Assembly: GCA_016196905.1 (NCBI GenBank)
Contig: JACPWV010000087.1
Span: forward strand, 1-8,022
Direction: 5' to 3'
Length of the DNA stretch: 8,022 nt
DNA from: Chloroflexota bacterium
GTDB taxonomy: Bacteria > Chloroflexota > Anaerolineae > UBA7937 > JACPPX01
Under the pieces are notes generated by a model. It ran no database searches. It worked only from the letters and a program-made list of their open reading frames with translations, and was not told where the DNA came from. The number at the start of each line of letters is the position of its first letter. The stretch's first letter is position 1. This document shows, piece after piece, positions 1 through 7,703 of this stretch. The position numbers were made by a program, and so were the translations under genes.

Positions 1-23
1 CTGGCATTGGTTAGGATTTGGTT

Positions 24-61
24 AAAAAATGACCACGCTCTGCCAGGAGCCAGAGCGTGGT
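24..61 (-). terminator. Intrinsic terminator ending the carboxylase/RNase H operon
   Basis: A perfect 11-bp inverted repeat lies here: ACCACGCTCTG at 32-42 and CAGAGCGTGGT at 51-61, with an 8-base loop between. On the minus strand the stem is followed by CA and then six T residues (bases 29-24). This is the classic layout of a Rho-independent terminator. It lies 26 bases after the stop codon of the RNase HI-family gene, so it closes the accC, biotin carrier and RNase H unit. The plus strand has no T tract after the stem, so the signal acts in one direction only. Confidence 0.9.
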
Positions 62-87
62 ACACCGAAGATAGGTTATTCGTTAGA

Positions 88-534
88 TCAATGCCCCACG
101 GCTCTTTCGCTTAGCCTTCGCCTCTGCCAAATCAGGCGCACCTTCCCCAGCTCGCCTAATAAATCGCTCGCGCGATCCTTGAGATCCCGCAGGTCCAGGT
201 CGCGTACTTTCCACTGCCCGCGCGTTTGTTGGATCACCAGCTGGCTGTCCCCCCGCACCTCCAACGAAAAATCGCCCGGTGAACGTCCCGCGCCGCGGAT
301 CGTCGAAAGCAGGTCCTCCACTCCGGCGATCAAGGTGCGGTACTCGGCTTGGTTGGAGGTCAGCATCCCCTCGAATCTCAGGCGCTGGACGCGGCGTTTC
401 CCGTCGAGGTTACGCACCAGCACATAGCTGCCATAGCCCTGCCCGGGGTTGCCCAAGCTGCCGCCATCGAAGATGAGGGTGTAATCGGTGGTCGGCCTCG
501 CTGTTTTGGTGGCCGATTTTCGTTGAGTGCTCAT
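88..534 (-). CDS. RNase HI-family protein (rnhA-like / reverse-transcriptase-like RNase H fold)
   Basis: This 148-residue protein has an RNase H fold, a family that cleaves RNA in RNA-DNA hybrids using two metal ions. Seen: the first-strand motif FDGGSLGNPG (D23), the helix motif NQAEYRTLIAG (E64) and the VRGDSQLVIQQ strand (D96). Together these give three of the four usual acidic catalytic residues. The fourth normally sits near the C-terminus in an N-x-x-A-D motif. Here the chain ends SERAVGH, with Val at the expected Asp position and a stop two codons later. Enzyme activity is therefore likely but not certain. About 18 polar residues precede the fold. The ATG overlaps the TGA of the biotin carrier gene as ATGA, and no good Shine-Dalgarno sequence precedes it, so translation probably depends on coupling. 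A terminator follows 26 bases downstream. The role of an RNase H-like protein in this operon is unknown. Confidence 0.88.
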   Translation of the reverse strand: MSTQRKSATKTARPTTDYTLIFDGGSLGNPGQGYGSYVLVRNLDGKRRVQRLRFEGMLTSNQAEYRTLIAGVEDLLSTIRGAGRSPGDFSLEVRGDSQLVIQQTRGQWKVRDLDLRDLKDRASDLLGELGKVRLIWQRRRLSERAVGH

Positions 535-1021
535 CCGATGATCACCAACGCTTGACCCTGATCCACCACCTGGCCGGGGGTCACCTTGACCGATTTGACG
601 GTCCCGCCGCGGGGGGTGCGGATCTCGTTCTCCATCTTCATTGCTTCCAGGATGACCAGCCCCTGGCCCATCTCCACGGAGGAACCCTCCTGAGCCGGAA
701 CGGCCACCACCAGCCCGGGCATGGGCGCCTTGACCACCACCTCGCCGGATGGCGCTTGTAGGGGGCCCGACTCCTTCAGGCGGCGCGTCCGTTCGTCCTC
801 CACCGAGACGGTGTACATCTCGCCGCGCAGAAGGATGCGAAAGGTATCCCCCTCGCGATCGACCACCAGATCGTAGGACTCGTGGTCTACCAGGAGAGAG
901 TATAAAGTGGCTCCATCGATGCTCTGCAGATCCGCGTGGTGGGGGGTGCCATCGATGACGATTTTATTCTCGGAATCGATTTCGATGCTATACTCGTGGC
1001 CCCCCACCGTCGCCCAGTACC

Positions 1022-1025
<4 letters not shown>
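531..1025 (-). CDS. Biotin carboxyl carrier protein of acetyl/propionyl-CoA carboxylase
   Basis: This 164-residue protein carries the biotin that shuttles carboxyl groups from biotin carboxylase to the carboxyltransferase. Seen: the biotinylation motif EAMKMEN with the acceptor Lys at residue 130, 34 residues before the C-terminus, within a biotinyl domain of roughly residues 95-164 that begins VVVKAPMPGLV. Residues 1-80 (MRYWATVGGHEYSIEI, then DLQSIDGATLYSLLVD) resemble the BT region just before the biotin domain in propionyl-CoA carboxylase alpha chains. They do not resemble the Ala/Pro-rich linker of E. coli AccB. The frame stays open upstream to 1358, but I chose the ATG at 1025 because homology begins there and it overlaps the accC TGA as ATGA. 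A GGGAGG sequence at 1041-1036 lies 10 bases upstream. Together with accC it makes up a split carboxylase alpha chain. It was probably fused in an ancestor, or this is the unfused form of that chain. Confidence 0.93.
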
Positions 1026-2533
<1,508 letters not shown>

Positions 2534-2732
2534 TTACCCCTACCGCCTACGCACCTTACCGACCTGTCGATAGCGAGATGCCCGATGTTCCCTCGACATG
2601 AAACCCCCATGCCAGGCAATAGTTGCTCTCCTGCGCGTTTTGCGTGTAGGGGCAGGCCCCTGTGCCTGCCCGGTTTGAAGGGCGACCACAGGGGGTCGCC
2701 CTTACATTTGTCCATGATCACGCGACCTCTCG
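2534..2732. other. 199-base intergenic region before accC
   Basis: This gap separates the hydrolase stop codon from the accC ATG. Its upstream part (in transcription order) holds the 62-bp palindromic element. The remaining 111 bases next to accC contain no promoter that I find convincing, meaning no good -35/-10 pair at 16-18 base spacing. The transcription start for accC is therefore unresolved: it may be read through from the hydrolase promoter or use a non-canonical promoter. An AGGAG sequence at 2632-2628 with a TTG eight bases later opens a 34-codon frame that overlaps the accC start. I regard it only as a weak leader-peptide candidate. Confidence 0.6.
2645..2706. repeat. 62-bp block-symmetric palindromic element (MITE/REP-like)
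   Basis: This element fills much of the gap between the hydrolase and accC. It reads TGTAGGGGC (2645-2653), AGG, CCCCTGTG (2657-2664), CCT, GCCC, an 8-base spacer GGTTTGAA (2672-2679), then GGGC, GAC, CACAGGGG (2687-2694), GTC, GCCCTTACA (2698-2706). The ends are 9-base inverted repeats with one mismatch. Each half is itself a hairpin (GGGCAGG with CCTGCCC; GGGCGAC with GTCGCCC), and the two hairpin loops are perfect complements over 8 bases. The form resembles short palindromic repeats starting GTAGGGGC that I recall from Chloroflexota and other genomes. There is no coding capacity. Neither strand has a T tract after a hairpin, so it does not look like a standard terminator, although it could act as an mRNA processing or stabilising structure between the two genes. 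Confidence 0.75.
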
Positions 2733-3485
2733 CTAAGATCCCTCGTGCTTTTGCAGAAATGCCAACACCTGCCTCTGAAATTCCTCCGCCTTTTCCACGT
2801 GCGGGGTGTGGCCGCAGTCGGGCACGATCCACAATTCGCTGTGGGGGATGCCGGCAGCGATGGCCTGGGCGTGGGAGACCGGTGCGAACTTATCGCGGTC
2901 GCCCTGAACTATCAAGGTGGGCGCCTTTATCTTGGCTAACAGCGGGCGAATGTCCCACTCCCTCCAACCCGGGCTGGTCCAATTCTCGATCCAGGCATCG
3001 AAGAGCTGCCGCCAGCGCTCCCCGTGCGGAAGCCTCAGCCAAGCGGGCGGGCATTCGTCCACTTCCCGCTTGAGGGCGATCAACGGCAAGTCCATCCCTT
3101 CCTGGGTCCAGGCGTGGGCTGCTTCCAGGACCAGGGTGCGCACCAAATCGGGATAGAGCGCGGTCAGATAGATGGCAATCGACCCGCCGTCGCTGTGCCC
3201 GATCACATGGGCGCGATCCATCCCCAGTTCGCGCAAGAACTGGGCGGTGTCTTCGGCATCCCGCTGCAGAAAATCCAGCTCGAAACCCGCCTGGGGCGGG
3301 CGCGGGTCGGAGCGGCCGTAGCCGCGCCGATCGTTGACGATCACGTGATAGCGCTGGGCCAAGGTGGGGATGAGGTTATCCCAGGCGCGAGTGCTGCCCA
3401 GGCCATGGTGAAGGAGCAGCACCGGCGGGCCCTGGCCGCGCTCCTCGTAATATATGTGATAGCCGTTAAGCTCGGCGAAGGGCAT
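2733..3485 (-). CDS. Alpha/beta hydrolase, substrate unknown
   Basis: This 250-residue cytoplasmic alpha/beta-hydrolase has no signal peptide or membrane segment. Seen: the oxyanion-hole motif LLLHHGLGS (23-31), the nucleophile elbow GHSDGG with Ser98 (96-101), the acid in QGDRDKF (Asp198 most likely, Asp196 possible), and the catalytic His226 in CGHTPH. The triad is complete. A small cap domain lies at about residues 125-185 and is rich in Trp. The overall form resembles 3-oxoadipate enol-lactonase, BioH and semialdehyde hydrolases, but nothing visible fixes the substrate. An ester, lactone or thioester linked to the surrounding acyl-CoA genes is a guess. It sits between the carboxylase beta gene and accC, with a terminator before it and its own extended -10 promoter. 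Its Shine-Dalgarno is weak (AAGAGCGAG before the ATG). Gene reality is near certain; function is open. Confidence 0.9.
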   Translation of the reverse strand: MPFAELNGYHIYYEERGQGPPVLLLHHGLGSTRAWDNLIPTLAQRYHVIVNDRRGYGRSDPRPPQAGFELDFLQRDAEDTAQFLRELGMDRAHVIGHSDGGSIAIYLTALYPDLVRTLVLEAAHAWTQEGMDLPLIALKREVDECPPAWLRLPHGERWRQLFDAWIENWTSPGWREWDIRPLLAKIKAPTLIVQGDRDKFAPVSHAQAIAAGIPHSELWIVPDCGHTPHVEKAEEFQRQVLAFLQKHEGS

Positions 3486-3514
3486 AGCTCGCTCTTGGCA
3501 GGCAGGGGATGATC

Positions 3515-3542
3515 AACAAAAGAGCGGGTTGTGGCCCGCTCT
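3515..3542 (-). terminator. Intrinsic terminator after the carboxylase beta gene
   Basis: A perfect 8-bp inverted repeat, AGAGCGGG at 3521-3528 and CCCGCTCT at 3535-3542, encloses a 6-base loop. On the minus strand it is followed by TTTGTT (3520-3515), and the stem itself ends in T. It lies 38 bases after the carboxyltransferase stop and so probably ends the thiolase, dehydrogenase and carboxylase beta transcript. The T tract is interrupted, so termination may be incomplete. Confidence 0.7.
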
Positions 3543-3543
3543 A

Positions 3544-3552
3544 ATTGTAGCA
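3544..3552 (-). promoter_or_regulatory. Candidate extended -10 promoter for the alpha/beta hydrolase
   Basis: On the minus strand the sequence TGCTACAAT fits the extended -10 pattern TGnTATAAT with one mismatch in the hexamer. The -10 hexamer TACAAT is at 3549-3544. No good -35 hexamer lies 16-18 bases upstream, which extended -10 promoters can tolerate. The expected start near 3537 falls inside the first arm of the adjacent terminator hairpin and gives a leader of about 50 bases before the hydrolase ATG. Confidence 0.45.
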
Positions 3553-3580
3553 CGTCCCGGGATTTTTCGTCGCCACACTT

Positions 3581-5131
3581 TCACAGCGGGATGTTCCCGT
3601 GCTTCTTGGGCGGCAGTTTATCGCGCTTGTTCTGAAGCATCTCCAGGGCGCTGATCAGCTTGGGGCGCGTTTCGCGCGGCTCGATCACATCATCGATGAA
3701 GCCCCGCGCCGCGGCCACGTACGGATTGGCGAACTTCTCACGATACTCGTGGACGAGTTGTTCGCGAGCTGCCTCTGGATCGGAGGCGTTCTCGATCTCG
3801 TCCTTGAAGATGATGTTCACCGCGGCCTGGGGCCCCATCACCGCCAGCTCGGCGCTAGGCCAGGCGTAGTTCATATCACCGCGGACATGCTTGGAGGACA
3901 TCACGTCGTAGGCCCCACCGTAGGCCTTGCGGATCACCACGGTGATCTTGGGAACGGTGGCCTCGCAGTAGGCGTACAGCAGCTTGGCGCCGTGGCGGAT
4001 GATCCCGCCGTGCTCCTGGGCCAACCCCGGCAGGAAACCGGGCACGTCCTCGAGGGTGATGAGCGGGATGTTGAAGGCATCACAGAAGCGGACGAAGCGG
4101 GCCCCCTTCACCGAGGAGTCGATGTCTAATACGCCGGCCAACACTTGCGGCTGCTGGGCGACGATGCCCACCGAGCGGCCGTTCAGCCGGGCGAAGCCCA
4201 CGATCAGGCTCTGCGCGAAGTGTTCGTGCACCTCCAGGAACTCGCCATCGTCCACGATGAGGCGAATGACCTCTTTCATGTCGTAGGGTTTATTGGGGTT
4301 TTCGGGGACGATGCTATCCAGGTCTATTTCCATGCGCAGGGGGTCGTCGCGAGGCTGGGTGCGCGGCGGATCCTCCAAGTTGTTGGAGGGCAGGTAGCTG
4401 AGCAAGCGGCGAATGGTGAGCAGGCACTCCTCCTCATTGGGGGCTAAAAAGTGGGCCACCCCGCTCTTGGTGGCGTGCACCGTGGCCCCGCCCAACTCCT
4501 CGAAGGTGGTCTCCTCGTGCATGGCCGTTCGGACCACCTCTGGCCCGGTGACGAACATGTGGCTGGTGCCCTGGACCATGATCACGAAATCGGTGATGGC
4601 CGGCGAGTACACCGCCCCGCCCGCGCAGGGGCCCAGGATGGCCGAGATCTGGGGCACCACCCCCGAGGCCATGGTGTTGCGCCAGAAGATCTCGGCGTAG
4701 CCCGCCAGGCTGAGCACGCCCTCCTGGATGCGCGCCCCACCCGAATCGTTGAGGCCGATGAGGGGGGCGCCGTTCTTCATGGCCAGGTCCATGATCTTGA
4801 TGATCTTCCCCGCATGGGCCTCGCCCAGCGATCCCCCGAACACGGTGAAATCCTGGGCGTAGACAAAGACCAGATGTCCGTCGATCGTACCGTAGCCGGT
4901 CATCACTCCGTCACCTAAGATCTGCTTGTCGGCCATGCCGAAGTCTGAGGTGCGATGGAGGACGAACGGGTCCAGCTCGTGAAAGCTGTTCTCATCCAAG
5001 AGCAGGTGCAACCGCTCGCGGGCGGTCAGTCTGCCCCGCTCGTGCTGTTTCTGAATGCGATCCAGGCCCCCGCCCAAGCGGGCCTGTTCCTTGAGTTTGC
5101 GCAGCTGTTCAAGCCTGGGATCGGTGCCCAC
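3581..5131 (-). CDS. pccB: Propionyl-CoA carboxylase beta chain (carboxyltransferase)
   Basis: This 516-residue protein moves the carboxyl group from carboxybiotin to propionyl-CoA, giving methylmalonyl-CoA. It is normally a hexameric core that binds the biotin-bearing alpha subunits. Seen: an N-terminal crotonase-fold half with [15 protein letters not shown] (95-109), [11 protein letters not shown] (128-138) and [12 protein letters not shown] (167-178). The C-terminal half has EDVPGFLPG (361-369) and [15 protein letters not shown] (401-415). D409 in AYGGAYD matches the Asp linked to propionyl-CoA preference in PccB proteins (Streptomyces D422), where acetyl-CoA enzymes have a hydrophobic residue. 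The C-terminus, KKHGNIPL, is typical of the family. The start codon is GTG, chosen because GGGGAGGT lies four bases upstream and the family N-terminus begins there. Length is normal. MmdA decarboxylase subunits are close relatives, but no MmdB membrane subunit is nearby and a biotin carboxylase is, which favours the carboxylase. Confidence 0.95.
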   Translation of the reverse strand: MGTDPRLEQLRKLKEQARLGGGLDRIQKQHERGRLTARERLHLLLDENSFHELDPFVLHRTSDFGMADKQILGDGVMTGYGTIDGHLVFVYAQDFTVFGGSLGEAHAGKIIKIMDLAMKNGAPLIGLNDSGGARIQEGVLSLAGYAEIFWRNTMASGVVPQISAILGPCAGGAVYSPAITDFVIMVQGTSHMFVTGPEVVRTAMHEETTFEELGGATVHATKSGVAHFLAPNEEECLLTIRRLLSYLPSNNLEDPPRTQPRDDPLRMEIDLDSIVPENPNKPYDMKEVIRLIVDDGEFLEVHEHFAQSLIVGFARLNGRSVGIVAQQPQVLAGVLDIDSSVKGARFVRFCDAFNIPLITLEDVPGFLPGLAQEHGGIIRHGAKLLYAYCEATVPKITVVIRKAYGGAYDVMSSKHVRGDMNYAWPSAELAVMGPQAAVNIIFKDEIENASDPEAAREQLVHEYREKFANPYVAAARGFIDDVIEPRETRPKLISALEMLQNKRDKLPPKKHGNIPL

Positions 5132-5209
5132 TCGGACCTCCCCCCCTTCGGTTATCGACTGGGATTCGTTCGGAAAAAGAGTCTCGTGTGGACGGCAGCT
5201 GAGCCGGCA

Positions 5210-6361
5210 TCAATGCTCGGGACGCTTCAAGAGGTGCTGGGCGATGACCATGCGTTGGACTTCGCTGGTCCCTTCGTAGATCTCGGTGATCTTGGCGTCC
5301 CGGAAATAGCGCTCCACAGGGTAATCCTTCATATAGCCGTAGCCGCCGTGCACTTGAATGGCCTTGGTGGTGACCTGCATGGCCGTCTCCGAGGCGTAGA
5401 GCTTGGCCATGGAGGCGGCCTGCGCATAGGGCTGGTCGCGATCCTTGAGTTGGGCAGCATGGAGGGTGAGCAGGCGAGCGGCTTGGATGCGCACCGCCAT
5501 ATCGGCCAGCATCATTTGGACCGCCTGGTGACGGGCGATGGGCACGCCGAACTGCAGGCGCTCCTTGGCGTACTTCACTGAAGCCTCAAAGGCGGCCTGG
5601 GCGATGCCCACGGCCTGGGCAGCGATGCCGATGCGGCCGGCGTTCAGGATGTGCATGGCGATCTTAAACCCCTCGCCCTCCTCGCTCAAACGATTCTCCA
5701 GCGGCACCCGGCAGTTCTCGAAGGCCAGAGCGCAGGTGTTGGAGGCACGGATGCCCAGCTTGCGCTCCGGGGGCCCGGCGCTGAAGCCAGGAATTGAGGT
5801 GTCGAAGATCAGGCAGCTGATCCCTCGATGCTCGGCTTGAGGATCGGTGCGCACAAAGAGGATCAAGAAGTCGGCCACGCCGCCGTTGGTGATGAAGTTC
5901 TTGGCCCCATTGACCACGTAGTAATTGTCCTGGCGCACGGCCATGGTCCGCTGGTTGGCGGCGTCCGATCCCGCCTGGGGTTCGGACAGTGCGTAGGCCC
6001 CGATCTTCTGGAAGGTGGTGGCCGGCCGCAGGTACTTTTCCTTCTGACCGGGCGTGCCCCACTTGACCAGGCCCTGGCAGACCAGGGAGTTATTGACGGA
6101 CATCATGGTGCCTACGGCGGCGTCCGCTTTGCATACCTCCTCCAAGGCCAGCGCGTAGCTCACCGTGTCCGCCCCGATCCCTCCGTATTCCTCTGGGACG
6201 CTGATGGCCATCAAGCCCAACTGGCCCATCTGTTTGAGGATCTCCATGGGGTACTCTTCGGTCTCGTCCAGGTGCGCAGCCCGGGGGGCAATGACCTCGC
6301 TGGCGAACTCCCGCGCCGTGTCCCGGATCATGCGCTGCTCTTGGGTCAGTTCAAAATCCAT
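5210..6361 (-). CDS. Acyl-CoA dehydrogenase (short-chain/butyryl-CoA type)
   Basis: This 383-residue FAD enzyme oxidises acyl-CoA to 2-enoyl-CoA and passes electrons to electron-transfer flavoprotein. Seen: the N-terminal helical domain starting FELTQEQRMIRDTAREFA, the first family signature YALSEPQAGSD (123-133), the beta domain with VNGAKNFITNGG (150-161), and the C-terminal helical domain with QVHGGYGYMKDYPVERYFRD (336-355). The catalytic base is Glu363 in ITEIYEGTSEVQR, the position used by short- and medium-chain dehydrogenases. Isovaleryl and long-chain enzymes place it elsewhere, so a straight short-chain or 2-methyl-branched substrate is more likely. Chain length cannot be set from sequence alone. 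It starts 53 bases after the thiolase and ends 78 bases before the carboxylase beta gene. No terminator lies in either gap, so all three are probably co-transcribed. GCGGAG lies about eight bases before the ATG. Confidence 0.94.
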   Translation of the reverse strand: MDFELTQEQRMIRDTAREFASEVIAPRAAHLDETEEYPMEILKQMGQLGLMAISVPEEYGGIGADTVSYALALEEVCKADAAVGTMMSVNNSLVCQGLVKWGTPGQKEKYLRPATTFQKIGAYALSEPQAGSDAANQRTMAVRQDNYYVVNGAKNFITNGGVADFLILFVRTDPQAEHRGISCLIFDTSIPGFSAGPPERKLGIRASNTCALAFENCRVPLENRLSEEGEGFKIAMHILNAGRIGIAAQAVGIAQAAFEASVKYAKERLQFGVPIARHQAVQMMLADMAVRIQAARLLTLHAAQLKDRDQPYAQAASMAKLYASETAMQVTTKAIQVHGGYGYMKDYPVERYFRDAKITEIYEGTSEVQRMVIAQHLLKRPEH

Positions 6362-6414
6362 CGCGACTCCGCCTCAGGGTCTAAGTCGAATAGCTCGATT
6401 TCCCCTGCCTCGCT

Positions 6415-7605
6415 TTATATCATCTCCACGCTGACCGCCACCGCTTCGCCCCCGCCCAGGCACAGGCAGGCCAATCCCAAGCTCGCGCCGCGGTCCTTCA
6501 TCGCGTAAAGCAGGGTGGTGAGGATGCGCGCGCCAGTAGCGCCCAGCGGGTGGCCTAAGGCGATGGCCCCCCCATGCACATTGACTTTTTCCCAGTCCCA
6601 CTCCAGCTCGCGGCCATTGGCGAGGATCTGCGCAGCGTAGGCCTCGTTCACCTCCAGTAGATCGAAATCGTCTAATTCCTGTCCGGTTTTATCCAGCAGC
6701 TTGCGAATCGCGTGCGCGGGTGTGGCGAAAACCCACTTCGGCTCCAGCGCGGCCTGAGCATAGCCGGTGATGCGGGCTAAGGGAGATACGCCGAGCTCCC
6801 TGGCTCTGGCCTCGTCCATCAAAATCATGGCTGCCGCGCCATCGTTGATGCCAGGCGCGTTGCCGGCAGTAACGGTGCCATCCTCCTCGAAGACCGGCAT
6901 GAGGGCGGCCAAGGCCTCCAAGCTGGTGTCTCGCCTTGGGCCCTCGTCGATCTCCACGCGCAGCGGCGGGCCTTTGCGCTGAGGGACCTCGACGGGGGCA
7001 ACCTCGGACTTAAGTTTGCCCTCATCGATGGCCCGCAGCGCGCGGCGATGGCTCTCCAAAGCGTACTCGTCCTGTTCCTGGCGGTTGATCTTGAACTCCC
7101 GCGCGATGAACTCGGCGGCGTTGCCCATGTGCCAGCTCTCCCAGGAGTCCCACAGCCCATCGTGGATGGTGGCGTCGATGAGATCGGCGTGGCCCAAGCG
7201 CAGCCCGCTGCGCGCTTGGGGGATTAAATACGGCCCGGCGCTCATGTTCTCCATCCCGCCGGCGGCGATGATCTGTGCATCGCCCAGCCGAATGGCCTGC
7301 GTGGCCTGCATCACTGCCTTGAGGCTGGAGCCGCACACTTTGTTGACGGTGGTCGCTCCTACGCTGGAGGGGATGCCCGCCTTGAGGCCCGCCTGGCGCG
7401 CGGGGGCCTGGCCCAGTCCGGCTTGGATAACATTGCCCATCAGGATCTCGTCGACCCGGGCCGGGTCGATCGAGGCCCGCTCCAAGGCCGCGCGGAGAGC
7501 GATCGAGCCCAGCTCCGGCGCCGGTATTGTAGAGAGCCTGCCCTGGAACTTGCCGATAGCAGTGCGCGCCGCGGAGGCGATCACCACCGCGTGCTCGTTT
7601 TTCAT
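6415..7605 (-). CDS. Acetyl-CoA C-acetyltransferase (thiolase)
   Basis: This 396-residue thiolase interconverts two acetyl-CoA and acetoacetyl-CoA, or cleaves 3-ketoacyl-CoA in beta-oxidation. Seen: the acyl-accepting Cys91 in [12 protein letters not shown], the [10 protein letters not shown] motif (N320), the [16 protein letters not shown] stretch with His352 (345-360), and the second catalytic Cys382 in [12 protein letters not shown] (380-391). The full Cys-His-Cys set is present and the length is normal, so the enzyme should be active. Whether it favours synthesis or breakdown cannot be read from sequence. The adjacent dehydrogenase and propionyl-CoA carboxylase favour a catabolic role. 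The ATG is preceded by AAGGGGGT with four bases between, a near-perfect Shine-Dalgarno. It is the first gene of the three-gene cluster, just after a terminator and a candidate promoter. Confidence 0.95.
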   Translation of the reverse strand: MKNEHAVVIASAARTAIGKFQGRLSTIPAPELGSIALRAALERASIDPARVDEILMGNVIQAGLGQAPARQAGLKAGIPSSVGATTVNKVCGSSLKAVMQATQAIRLGDAQIIAAGGMENMSAGPYLIPQARSGLRLGHADLIDATIHDGLWDSWESWHMGNAAEFIAREFKINRQEQDEYALESHRRALRAIDEGKLKSEVAPVEVPQRKGPPLRVEIDEGPRRDTSLEALAALMPVFEEDGTVTAGNAPGINDGAAAMILMDEARARELGVSPLARITGYAQAALEPKWVFATPAHAIRKLLDKTGQELDDFDLLEVNEAYAAQILANGRELEWDWEKVNVHGGAIALGHPLGATGARILTTLLYAMKDRGASLGLACLCLGGGEAVAVSVEMI

Positions 7606-7641
7606 TCAACCCCCTTGTTGCCCGCGCGATGGGCTAACCTG

Positions 7642-7670
7642 ATGATAACAAAAAAGCGGGCCCTTGGCTA
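7642..7670 (-). promoter_or_regulatory. Candidate sigma-70 promoter for the thiolase cluster
   Basis: On the minus strand TAGCCA (7670-7665, four of six to the -35 consensus) and TATCAT (7647-7642, five of six to the -10 consensus) are separated by exactly 17 bases. Transcription would start near 7635, giving a leader of about 30 bases that contains the thiolase Shine-Dalgarno. The -35 lies in the loop of the transketolase terminator, and the T tract falls within the spacer. This is a consensus match only. Confidence 0.45.
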
Positions 7671-7685
7671 GTACCGCGGCCCGCT
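7650..7685 (-). terminator. Intrinsic terminator after the transketolase gene
   Basis: A perfect 8-bp stem, AGCGGGCC at 7655-7662 and GGCCCGCT at 7678-7685, has a 15-base loop. On the minus strand it is followed directly by a run of six T residues (7655-7650; the first is in the stem). It begins 18 bases after the transketolase stop codon. Its arms (GAGCGGGCC, CCCGCT) resemble those of the terminator near 3530. Confidence 0.85.
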
Positions 7686-7703
7686 CGATTGGAGCGACGA
7701 GGG

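Noticed and set aside
3599..4918. Several plus-strand open frames opposite the carboxylase beta gene
   Set aside because: All are antisense to a full-length, motif-complete carboxyltransferase and show no family motifs or ribosome sites of note.
5132..5209. Possible promoter or terminator between the dehydrogenase and carboxylase beta genes
   Set aside because: Only the strong Shine-Dalgarno for the GTG start is clear. No stem with a T tract or spaced -35/-10 pair is visible.
7655..7685. GTACCGCGG on the plus strand, like the end of the T-box riboswitch consensus
   Set aside because: The upstream part of the T-box motif, a specifier loop and a plus-strand downstream gene are all missing. 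The hairpin has its T tract only on the minus strand, so it is the transketolase terminator.
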